A stretch of 64,000 bases of DNA, taken from NCBI RefSeq assembly GCF_028640845.1, contig NC_080540.1:166555252-166619251 (forward strand), in the 5' to 3' direction. Made by a program: the position numbers and the translations under genes. Each line of letters starts with the position of its first letter. Within the stretch, counting starts at the first letter, position 1. The notes beneath the pieces are model-generated. The model worked only from the letters and a program-made list of their open reading frames with translations. It ran no database searches and had not been told where the DNA came from. The DNA is from Ahaetulla prasina. Taxonomy: Eukaryota > Chordata > Lepidosauria > Squamata > Colubridae. Below, piece by piece: positions 55,441-64,000 of the stretch.

Positions 55441-56187
55441 CCGTATTTTTCGGAGTATAAGACGCACCTTTCCCCCCCCTTAAAAGGGGGTGAAAATTTA
55501 GGTGCCTCTTATACACCGAATGTAGCTGTTGTGTCTGGGCGGAGCTGCCGAAGATGTATTGAGCATGCTCACGCAATGCGATCTGATTGGTTTATTTCCG
55601 CATCCTTTCAGGCGGGAAAATTAGGGCTTCGCTATTGGTTGTTGTTTTGGACAGCTCAGTATTTTAAGAGCTGTCAACTCTTTTTCTAGTGTTGATTCTG
55701 TTCTGGAGTTGCCTTGTTGTTAATAAATGGTTTGTATTACTAGCCGTCTCCTCATTCATGCTGATCCTTACAGAGATTTAATAGTAGCCCCACCCACCCA
55801 TTGGCCCCCACCCTTTGGTTTCTGCCTCCCAGCAATTTACCTCCTTGTAGCAGGCAGCAAGAAGAAACAGCCCATTTCAGCTTCAGCACAGCCTAATTAG
55901 CACAAGTTGATTGTTGGATCCGCCTCCCGACTCTCAGCTGTTTTGCTGGGGCCTCTGCTGGTTGGTGCAAGGAGGTAAACTGCTGGGAGCAGATTTTTTT
56001 TTTCTTGTGTTAATCAAGCTATGCTGAAAACGAAAATGAAAGTAAAGCAGGCTGTTTGTTTGCTGTTTGCTGCAACGAGGCAAAATTGCTGGGAGGCAGA
56101 GACAGATTTCTTTTTCTTGTTTTCCTACCCCAAAAAAAGGTAGGTGCGTCTTATAGTCCGGAGCGTCTTATACTCCGAAAAATACGG
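55441..56187. mobile_element. 747-bp TIR element (CCGTATTTTTCGGAGTATAAGAC), TA-flanked
   Basis: The left end ccgtatttttcggagtataa and right end ttatactccgaaaaatacgg are perfect inverted repeats of at least 20 bp, flanked by TA on both sides. The right part carries gcgtcttatagtccggagc as an internal echo of the end. The interior holds a segment with attggttgttgttttgg, tattttaagagctgtc and aataaatgg that looks like a small promoter plus poly(A) signal. No transposase is recognised. Confidence 0.88.
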
Positions 56188-56586
56188 TAATAGCATAATT
56201 TAAATCCCGATAGATTACACCCCAAGATAGGTGTAATTTGGAGTTTCTTTGTGATGTGTTGAATGTAAATTGGTATATTGTGATGTTGGTAAGTTGAGTG
56301 GCAAACTTTGAAATGCAGAAGAACATCACAATGGTCCTCCAAGGTTAAGCCTCCAAGGAGAATGCAAAAATACCAGCAGCCTCACCACTAAGACAAGACT
56401 AATCAGAAGGACATATTATAATACCCAGTTAGCATCCCTTGCCAGTTGCAGAAAAGGAACTGGCAAAGGACAGTGGAGAGAAAATGGACTTTGCTCTATT
56501 CAAAGCCAAAAGTAAAAAAAAATAAATCAGAATGGGAATGCACTAAATCAGATGAGTAATCAATGACCAGCACTGTATAGACCACT
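56188..56586. other. no recognised feature
   Basis: About 0.4 kb between two MITEs. Confidence 0.4.
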
Positions 56587-56594
56587 GTATAGAC

Positions 56595-56990
56595 CAGATG
56601 TATCAAACTAAAGGCCTGCAGGCCCACCCTGGAAACACCGAAGGACTGCTGTGCCTCTGCCAGTGAAAACAGAGCTCGCGAGGGCTGCAGGCGGCCTTCC
56701 CGAGCTCTGTTTTCATTGGCAGAGTGTTGCAGGAGGCCGTTGCAACTGAAAGCTGAGCTCACAAGGGCCGTGGGAGGTCCTTCCGAGCTCCGTTTTTGCT
56801 TGCAGAGGGTTGCAGGAGGCGTCACAGGCAAAAACATAGCTCGGGAGCCCGTTTTTACTGGCAGAGGGCTTGAGCTGCCACAGGCACGCTCGACACGAGT
56901 AATGTTGAACTGACCATGCCCATCCTGGCCCCCTGGTGGTCAAACACAACCCTGATGCGGCCCTCAATGAAATCAAATTTGATATTCCTG
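56595..56990. mobile_element. hAT-like MITE (CAGGGGTGTCAAACTC family), inverted
   Basis: Ends cagatgtatcaaac and tttgatattcctg. Flanks gtatagac and gtatagtc match 7/8. The interior (gcggccctcaatgaaatc, gagctccgtttttgct) is the reverse complement of 17404-17749. Confidence 0.85.
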
Positions 56991-59034
56991 GTATAGTCCA
57001 TAAATCAGTCTGAAACACTACATTATCCATATTGCCCTGTTCTGATGGTCTCTCTGTCCAAAACAGCTAAGTGCAACTTCCAAGGCCGGTCCCATTCTTG
57101 ATGTGTGATGGGGAAGGTTCTGTTGATTTGAGTATCCATCATTCTATTGCAAAGGGTCCTGGGGGTTTAAGTTTTATGAAGTATGGTTAGGAAGTAATTC
57201 TGTGTCTCAGGGTAAATCAGCAGTGGCTTTGGGCAAACCAAAGCTCATATTTAGTCTTTTCCAGATCCACAAGTCCTTTGATTTTTAAAAATAAGATATT
57301 GTTGAATCAACCTTCTCATATAGAGAGGATAAACCATTTGGGACTACCAGGATTCTAAGCTGTCAGCCTTCTTTTTGTGATTCTTCTATCATTGGCTGCA
57401 CTTGTTGTTGATGTTGTTGTTTTTAAAATCAAATGCATTCTATCAAATTATATCACTAAAGGGGACGTGATTTGCTAATCTAGTTCTGTGAATGCAGCAT
57501 GCAATTATGCCAAATCAATTCTGAAATTAGACATCCAGAACTGTGTACAAGTCAATGAACATTTTTGCATCGACTCGGCAACGCTTGCAAGCATTGTAAT
57601 CCATTTATTTGAATGGAGTTCATCCAAATTAGTATGCCCTTCCTCCTCCCGCCCCAAACTATTTAAATAAATGCTAGGTTTCTAGGCAAACAGCGGAGAA
57701 TCCAGTCTGACAACCAGTTTTCCCTGTGGTATTGGATGTATTGCAGGGAGCACATTTGAGTCACTTGTCGTTTTCCATGGGTATACACATCTTGCTGCCT
57801 AGTGTGAATTCACCTCCTAGTTCTCCCCATGCACTTCTGTTTATTGATCCATTGATCTCAATGGAGAAAACAGCAGTGAGGAAAAGAAATACCGATGCGC
57901 TTTCCAATGCGAAAGTGCTCATTTAGTTTCTGAACCCAACTACTCCACTTATTATTAGAAACTAATCTCTTTGTAGCCACTTTGCGTAAAGGTTGTGGCA
58001 CCCTATCTTCCCCTGAAGGAGTCCAGAGAATTTCTAAATGTCATTGAACTACAACACCTGGCAGCAATACCTGGAAGACCATGGATTTCCCACTTCTAAA
58101 AGTTACTAAACTGAAAGTAGCATTATCTACGGTAATATAAATGAAGCTTATATTGAATCAGACTGTTTATCTACTCTGAGGGGGCAGGAGTTATTTTTGA
58201 AGACCTTGAAGAACTTGGTTTTTTCCGCTGAGGGGTTGGATCAGGTGGTCTTGTGAATCTGTCCATTTTTTTTTTGTTGTTGTTGTTGTCGAATTGCTTC
58301 TGGCACAGTTGCTCTATGTCATTATATTTTGATAATTATTTTTATGGTGTGATTATTGTTTTAATTATACGCCATTCTGAGTTTTATGTAGAGAGGGTGG
58401 CGATCAACATGAATTAAATAAACAAACAACTGAATTCTGGGATGCCAAGCGAACCTATCCCAGATCTGTGAAAGGAGAAAAAGATAAAAAGACAAGGCCC
58501 AGCACTGATCCTTCAAATCCAGGTTGCAGTGAGTTACTTGTGAGTTGCTGGCAAATACCTTGCTCCTCATTAACAGGGCAGATGATAAAAGAGGCCACAG
58601 ATATTCCCTCCAAAATATCAGATTACCAGGAACCAAGCCCTTTTCCATCCTTAAATTAGAGATCTTTGGAGATTTCTGCTAATGACCCCAGAATAGAGAA
58701 TGCCAAACAACAAGCAGAAAGGAATGAGAAGAATTTATTTCTGTCCCAAGAAGCTTTGGCTTACAGCTGAACTCCCATGTTCCCAATCCAGGTTGCCATG
58801 GTTGAATGTGTCAGACAAGAACTAGCCATCTTTTGCTTACTGCCTCTGCAACCTAGACTCTGAATTAACCAAGTTTGTGCCAGGGAAATAAAGTTGACTG
58901 CTTCTCTTTGGTTTGTTCTGATTGCGTAAGCTTCTGGCCTGTTAGTTTCTCTTCTCACCTACAAAGACTAGTTTGAAATTTGTGTTATCAAAAACGGAAT
59001 CCTCTACTGAGAACCTAAATTTGTCTTATTCTAT
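56991..59034. other. longest repeat-poor stretch; no gene recognised
   Basis: About 2 kb with no assigned repeat apart from a short T/GTT run near 58267-58290. Short open frames only. 57440-57960 has no repeat look and could be regulatory or simply unique DNA. Confidence 0.4.
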
Positions 59035-59370
59035 GAACTGAAAACTGCTGAATGGACCACTCACCTGTTTTCAAAGAATTGCATAAAAAGCTTCTTGGAT
59101 GAGAAGTGAAATGTTTTCAAAGAAATAAAAATGAAGACAGTCCAGTTGCCTTTTGGAAAAACACCTTTGGGACAACCATAACCTGGATGATCGAGAATCT
59201 CTGTAGACATAGTTATAAGAAATTGTTCAGGTGAGGCCAAGAGCAAGCAAAGGAGCACAGATACCTCTAAAAGATTTTCCCGCCCCAGTTCTTTTTTTTT
59301 ATTTCATTCTCTCTTAAAAAGGCAATAGAATATAATAAAGTCTGTCATCTGCACCTCTATAACTGTCGGG

Positions 59371-60236
59371 TTTGATTCTGCAACACAACAAGGCAGATAT
59401 AGATTTCAGAGGATAATTAGAACTGCAAAAAAACAACAATTGCTACCCACCTGTCTTCCATTGAAGACCTGTATCAAATGAATCAAAAAGAGGGCTGTGA
59501 AAATATTTACAAATCCCTTACATCCTGGACATAAACTGTTTCAACTCCTACTCTCAAAATGACGCTATAGAGCACTGCACACCAGAACAACTAGACACAA
59601 AAACATTTTTTCCCGAACGCCATCACTCTGCTAAACAAATAATTCCCTCAACACTGTCAAACTATTTACTAAATCTGCACTACTATTAATCTTCTCATCA
59701 TTCCCATCACCCATCTCCTTCCACTTATGACTGTATGACTGTAACTTTGTTTTTTGTTTTTTGTTTTTTGTTTACATTTATACCCCGCCGTTCTCCGAAG
59801 ACTCAGGGCAGCTTACAATGTATAAGGCAATAGTCTCATTCTATTTGTATATTTTTTTTACAAAGTCAACTTATTGCCCCCCCAACAATCTGGGTCCTCA
59901 TTTTACCTACCTTATAAAGGGTGGAAGGCTGAGTCAACCTTGGGCCGGGCTCGAACCTGCAGTAATTGCAGGCTCTGTGTTCTAATAACAGGCTTCTCTA
60001 CTGCCTGAGCTATCCCGGCCCCTTGTTGCTTGTATCCTTATGATTTATATTGATATTTTGTTTTCTGATTGCTTATTTGTAGCCTATTACTATCATTAAG
60101 TGTTGTACCTTAGAATTCTTGATGAACGTATCTTTTCTTTCTTTTATGTACACTGAGAGCATAAGCACCAAGAAAAATTATTTGTGTGTCCAATCACACT
60201 TGGCTAATAAAAAATTATATTCTATTCTATTCTAAA
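59371..60236 (+). mobile_element. LINE 3' end (unit 1), interrupted by a SINE
   Basis: The left part reads gaagacctgtatcaaatg, catcctggacataaactg and gaacgccatcactctgcta (LINE ORF end). A SINE occupies about 59768-60022. The LINE resumes at ttgcttgtatccttatga and ends gtgtgtccaatcacacttgg with aataaaa and an attct tail. The minus-strand copy at 62283-62755 is uninterrupted and confirms the join. Confidence 0.88.
59768..60022 (-). repeat. SINE family A inserted in the LINE (unit 1)
   Basis: Minus-strand head ggccgggatagctcaggcag, B box ggttcgagcccgg, L2-like tail gccctgagtcttcggag. Confidence 0.9.
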
Positions 60237-60308
60237 GTGTGACTCTAAACTGCAATCCAATGTTCTTGGGAAGAATCCTAGGCACTTCTAGGAATCTTCA
60301 CGTTACAC

Positions 60309-60562
60309 GTGGTAGCTCAGGCTGTTAGAAGCCTATTATTAGAACACAGCAGCCTGCAATTACTGCAGGTTCAAGCCCGGCCCAAGGTTGACTCAGCCTT
60401 CCATCCTTTATAAGGTAGGTAAAATGAGGACCCAGATTGTTGGGGGGGCAATAAGTTGACTTTGTAAATATACAAATAGAATGAGACTATTGCCTTATAC
60501 ACTGTAAGCCGCACTGAGTCTTCAGAGAAGGGTGGAATATAAATGTAAATTAAAAAAAAAAA
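60309..60562 (+). repeat. SINE family A, plus strand (unit 1)
   Basis: Head ggtagctcaggctgttag, B box ggttcaagcccgg, A-rich end at 60551-60562. Inverted relative to 59768-60022 with about 290 bp between. Confidence 0.9.
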
Positions 60563-61323
60563 CTTTCTTGCAGTTAGAAAAACTATGTTTAATTTGAACT
60601 GAAAACTGCTGAATGGACCACTCACCTGTTTTCAAAGAATTGCATAAAAAGCTTCTTGGATGAGAAGTGAAACGTTTTCAAAGAAATAAAAATGAAGACA
60701 GTCCAGTTGCCTTTTGGAAAAACACCTTTGGGACAACCATGACCTGGATGATCGAGAATCTCTGTAGACATAGTTATAAGAAATTGTTCAGGTGAGGCCA
60801 AGAGCAAGCAAAGGAGCACAGATACCTCTAAAAGATTTTCCCGCCCCAGTTCTTTTTTTTTATTTCATTCTCTCTTAAAAAGGCAATAGAATATAATAAA
60901 GTCTGTCATCTGCACCTCTATAACTGTCGGGTTTGATTCTGCAACACAACAAGGCAGATATAGATTTCAGAGGATAATTAGAACTGCAAAAAAACAACAA
61001 TTGCTACCCACCTGTCTTCCATTGAAGACCTGTATACTGGATGAATCAAAAAGAGGGCTGTGAAAATATTTACAAATCCCTTACATCCTGGACATAAACT
61101 GTTTCAACTCCTACTCTCAAAACGACGCTATAGAGCACTGCACACCAGAACAACTAGACACAAAAACATTTTTTCCCGAACGCCATCACTCTGCTAAACA
61201 AATAATTCCCTCAACACTGTCAAACTATTTACTAAATCTGCACTACTATTAATCTTCTCATCATTCCCATCACCCATCTCCTCCCACTTATGACTGTATG
61301 ACTGTAACTTTGTTTTTTGTTTT

Positions 61324-61577
61324 TTGTTTACATTTATACCCCGCCCTTCTCCGAAGACTCAGGGCAGCTTACAATGTATAAGGTAATAGTCTCATTCTAT
61401 TTGTATATTTTTTTTACAAAGTCAACTTATTGCCCCCCCAACAATCTGGGTCCTCATTTTACCTACCTTATAAAGGGTGGAAGGCTGAGTCAACCTTGGG
61501 CCGGGCTCGAACCTGCAGTAATTGCAGGCTCTGTGTTCTAATAACAGGCTTCTCTACTGCCTGAGCTATCCCGGCCC
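61324..61577 (-). repeat. SINE family A inserted in the LINE (unit 2)
   Basis: Duplicate of 59768-60022 with a handful of substitutions. Confidence 0.9.
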
Positions 61578-61847
61578 ATTGTTGCTTGTATCCTTATGAT
61601 TTATATTGATATTTTGTTTTCTGATTGCTTATTTGTAGCCTATTACTATCATTAAGTGTTGTACCTTAGAATTCTTGATGAACGTATCTTTTCTTTCTTT
61701 TATGTACACTGAGAGCATAAGCACCAAGAAAAATTATTTGTGTGTCCAATCACACTTGGCTATTCTATTCTAAAGTGTGACTCTAAACTGCAATCCAATG
61801 TTCTTGGGAAGAATCCTAGGCACTTCTAGGAATCTTCACGTTACACG

Positions 61848-62090
61848 TGGTAGCTCAGGCTGTTAGAAGCCTGTTATTAGAACACAGCAGCCTGTAATTA
61901 CTGCAGGTTCAAGCCCGGCCCAAGGTTGACTCAGCCTTCCATCCTTTATAAGGTAGGTAAAATGAGGACCCAGATTGTTGGGGGGGCAATAAGTTGACTT
62001 TGTAAATATACAAATAGAATGAGACTATTGCCTTATACACTGTAAGCCGCACTGAGTCTTCGGAATATAAATGTAAATTTAAAAAAAAAA
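61848..62090 (+). repeat. SINE family A, plus strand (unit 2)
   Basis: Duplicate of 60309-60562 with a short deletion in the tail. Confidence 0.9.
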
Positions 62091-62282
62091 CTTTCTTGCG
62101 GTTAGAAAAACTATGTTTAATTTCGGAGCAGAACATCTGAAATTGGAAAGCCTTCTCCCACTCTCCTACAGAAGCCCCCAAAGCTATTTTCTTCCAAGCC
62201 TGGGGTATGTATTATTGAAGAAAAGGAAAAAGTGGATATGATCATGGATCATAGGATTTGCTACCTCCCAAGTGCCCCCAGT

Positions 62283-62755
62283 AGAATAGAATAGAATAGA
62301 ATAGAATTTTTTTTATTGGCCAAGTGTGATTGGACACACAAGGAATTTGTCTTGGTGCATATACTCTCAGTGTACATAAAAGAAAAGATACCTTCATCAA
62401 GGTACAACATTTACAACACAAATGATGGTCAATATATCAATATAAATCATAAGGACTGCCAGCAACAAAGTTACAGTCATACAGTCATAAGTGGAAAGAG
62501 ATTGGTGATGGGAACGATGAGAAGATTAATAGTAGTGCAGATTTAGTGAATAGTTTGACAGTGTTGAGGGAATTAATTGTTTAGCAGAGTGATGGCCTTC
62601 AGGGAAAAACTGTTCTTGTGTCTAGTTGTTCTGGTGTGCAGTGCTCTATAGCGTCATTTTGAGGGTAGGAGTTGAAACAGTTTATGTCCTGGATGTGAGG
62701 GGTCTGTAAATATTTTCACGGCCCTCTTCTTGATTAGTGCAGTAAACTGTGCAGT
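62283..62755 (-). mobile_element. LINE 3' end with (AATAG)n tail
   Basis: Starts with five AATAG units, then attggccaagtgtgattgg, and proceeds through tcataagtggaaagagat and gtttatgtcctggatgtg. It is the reverse complement of the LINE inside the tandem units and lacks their SINE, so it shows the uninterrupted form. Confidence 0.9.
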
Positions 62756-63510
62756 AAACTGTGGAGCTGATATAGAGTCATTCCCCCCATTGCCAATAGG
62801 CCAGAGAGACTGGAATGCTGGGAGTGGGTGGGGCTAGGAATGGTGCTGTTCCACTCCTTTCATCCAGCAGCATGTTAAGAACGTTGGTGTTTCAAACAAG
62901 CTCTGCCCATAAGGCTGGTAATTGCAAGCAAGGGAGACAAGGATTCCAGCCATTCTGAACTTAATGAACCCAAGTACACAGTCAAAGAATGGGTGGGAGG
63001 CCGCTTTTCACAGATGCAAACATACATGTGCAAGTGCACGCTGTTTCCAATCAAAAAGCAAATTGAGCTCTTCCCCCAGTCCGAAAAATGTGAATGGATG
63101 TGCTATTTAATCCAGGGAGCTGTCATTGCAAATCTCTCAGGAACCCCAAGCCACGGGCAGGTTAATGAGAGCTGTGTGAATCAAGAGCCTCTCTTGAATC
63201 AGCTGCCAAATTGCCTCGGAGACCTCAGGGAGGCAGCGTCCTCTCCACTTCACTTACGCAACCCCATAAACCCCTATTTTCACTGTGTTGCTTTGTGGGG
63301 AGTAGCCTGGGCATCACAGACTTGGCCTAGGAGGAGACAATAGACTTATTTCCACCTTGTGCTTTCCAACCATGGTATGAGACGGGTGTGTGTGGGATGA
63401 CCTGTTGATCCCCTTCCCAGTTTCAAATGATAATTCCTAACCATGGACATGTCAGGATGAAAGTTACACTTAAATCCTGGGTCAGAAACGATGGATTTAT
63501 AGAGAGGATA
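62756..63510. other. no recognised gene; repeat-free block
   Basis: About 0.75 kb. An open frame of 116 codons (62993-63343) is unlike any family I recognise and has no splice support. The block could hold non-coding function, but nothing in the sequence proves it. Confidence 0.4.
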
Positions 63511-63691
63511 GTCCCAAAGGTGCTTTATTCAAGAGGCGACTGGATTTTCTGGTTTTTTCTTTGAAGGCGTTTTACTTCTCATCCAAGAAGTTTCTACTTG
63601 GAGCTGAAGAAGCTTCTTGGATGAGAAGAGAAACGTCTTCAAAGAAAAACCAGAAAGTCCAGTCGCCTCTTGAATAAAGCACCTTTGAGAC
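63511..63691. repeat. 181-bp foldback repeat
   Basis: Outer arms gtcccaaaggtgctttattc and gaataaagcacctttgagac are inverted. Inner arms cttctcatccaagaag and cttcttggatgagaag also pair. Relatives at 16773 and in the tandem units. Confidence 0.88.
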
Positions 63692-63729
63692 AATCATGAC
63701 TTGGAAGACTGAGAATCTCCATAGACATA

Positions 63730-63960
63730 TAGATTTATTTATTATTTATTTATTTTATTTGATTTTTATACCGCCCTTCTCCCGAAGGACTCAGGGCGGT
63801 GTACAGGCATAATAAAAAACCGACAATACAATATACAAATTTAAAATACGATTTAAAAAACTTATTTAAATTAGCCCAGTGATTAAAATTTACCATACTA
63901 AAACCCCGTTTAAAATTAATAAATTTAACATTAAAATCCCGATTATAGAGGGGATAAATG
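63730..63960 (-). mobile_element. L2 LINE 3' end
   Basis: A tttatttattt tail followed by accgcccttctcccgaagga, the same 3' end as 47279, then AT-rich 3'UTR. Confidence 0.85.
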
Positions 63961-63971
63961 CAAATTAGTAT

Positions 63972-64000
63972 AGGTAGTTCTCGACTTACAACAGTTCATG
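63972..64000. mobile_element. start of a MITE of the ACAGGTAGTCC family, cut by the window end
   Basis: taggtagttctcgacttac and aacagttcatg match the terminus of 5837-6211. Confidence 0.65.

Larger units (their letters stand above)
59035..60595 (+). repeat. tandem duplication, unit 1 (1,561 bp)
   Basis: It starts gaactgaaaactgctgaatg and ends actatgtttaattt. Unit 2 (60596-62123) begins and ends with the same sequences, and the two units are nearly identical throughout. The unit contains half of a foldback repeat, a LINE 3' region, a SINE inserted in that LINE, and a second SINE in inverse orientation. Confidence 0.95.
60596..62123 (+). repeat. tandem duplication, unit 2 (1,528 bp)
   Basis: Direct repeat of 59035-60595. 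Differences include loss of about 23 bp in the LINE tail (taataaaaaattatattc region) and of about 15 bp near gtcttcggaatataa, and a few substitutions. Confidence 0.95.

Noticed and set aside
62993..63343. 116-codon plus-strand frame as a gene
   Set aside because: No recognisable family or motif, and no intron or poly(A) evidence nearby; kept only as a non-coding candidate.

Overview
The window is vertebrate nuclear DNA, almost certainly from a squamate reptile and probably a snake. It carries a multi-exon vertebrate muscle gene with GT-AG introns. Around the gene is a dense set of reptile-type mobile elements: 5'-truncated BovB LINEs, CR1/L3-like LINEs whose 3' ends run into AATAG-type microsatellites, L2 and L1 LINEs, several tRNA-derived SINE families, and many small hAT-like MITEs. 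No bacterial or phage features were seen.

Only one protein-coding host gene is recognised: STAC3, on the plus strand, about 7.97-25.05 kb. Ten coding exons join in phase from residue L (about residue 23 of the mammalian protein) to the stop codon at 24428-24430, giving 337 residues. They encode an acidic N-terminal linker, a zinc-binding C1 domain, a basic linker and two SH3 domains. STAC3 is the skeletal-muscle adaptor that links the CaV1.1 voltage sensor to the ryanodine receptor. The first, short coding exon (about 22 residues expected) was not found in 1-7973.

Layout: 1-7.9 kb is probably upstream intron or intergenic DNA with SINE, CR1, MITE and microsatellite insertions. 7.97-25.05 kb is STAC3, with introns holding a solo LTR, a BovB, an old L2, SINEs and many MITEs. 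25.1-28.6 kb is repeat-poor apart from SINEs and a compound microsatellite. 28.9-35.0 kb is one nearly full-length but broken L1 with a 17-bp target-site duplication (TSD). 35.4-41.1 kb is a nest: a CR1/L3-like LINE split first by a 1.4-kb hAT-like element (8-bp TSD) and again by an L1 lacking most of ORF2 (15-bp TSD). 41-59 kb is intergenic DNA with BovB, L2, MITEs and a 0.69-kb dispersed duplication. 59.0-62.1 kb is a 1.5-kb tandem duplication made of LINE and SINE material. 62.3-64 kb holds further LINE 3' ends.

No new gene system is evident. The observations most worth following are the ORF1-only L1 derivative (HAL1-like), the nested insertions with readable TSDs, the recent tandem duplication, the MITE families with clear 8-bp TSDs, a possible 4-residue expansion in the first STAC3 SH3 domain, and the lack of a recognisable next gene in the 39 kb downstream of STAC3. 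All identifications come from reading the sequence and from memory of the families; no database search was run.
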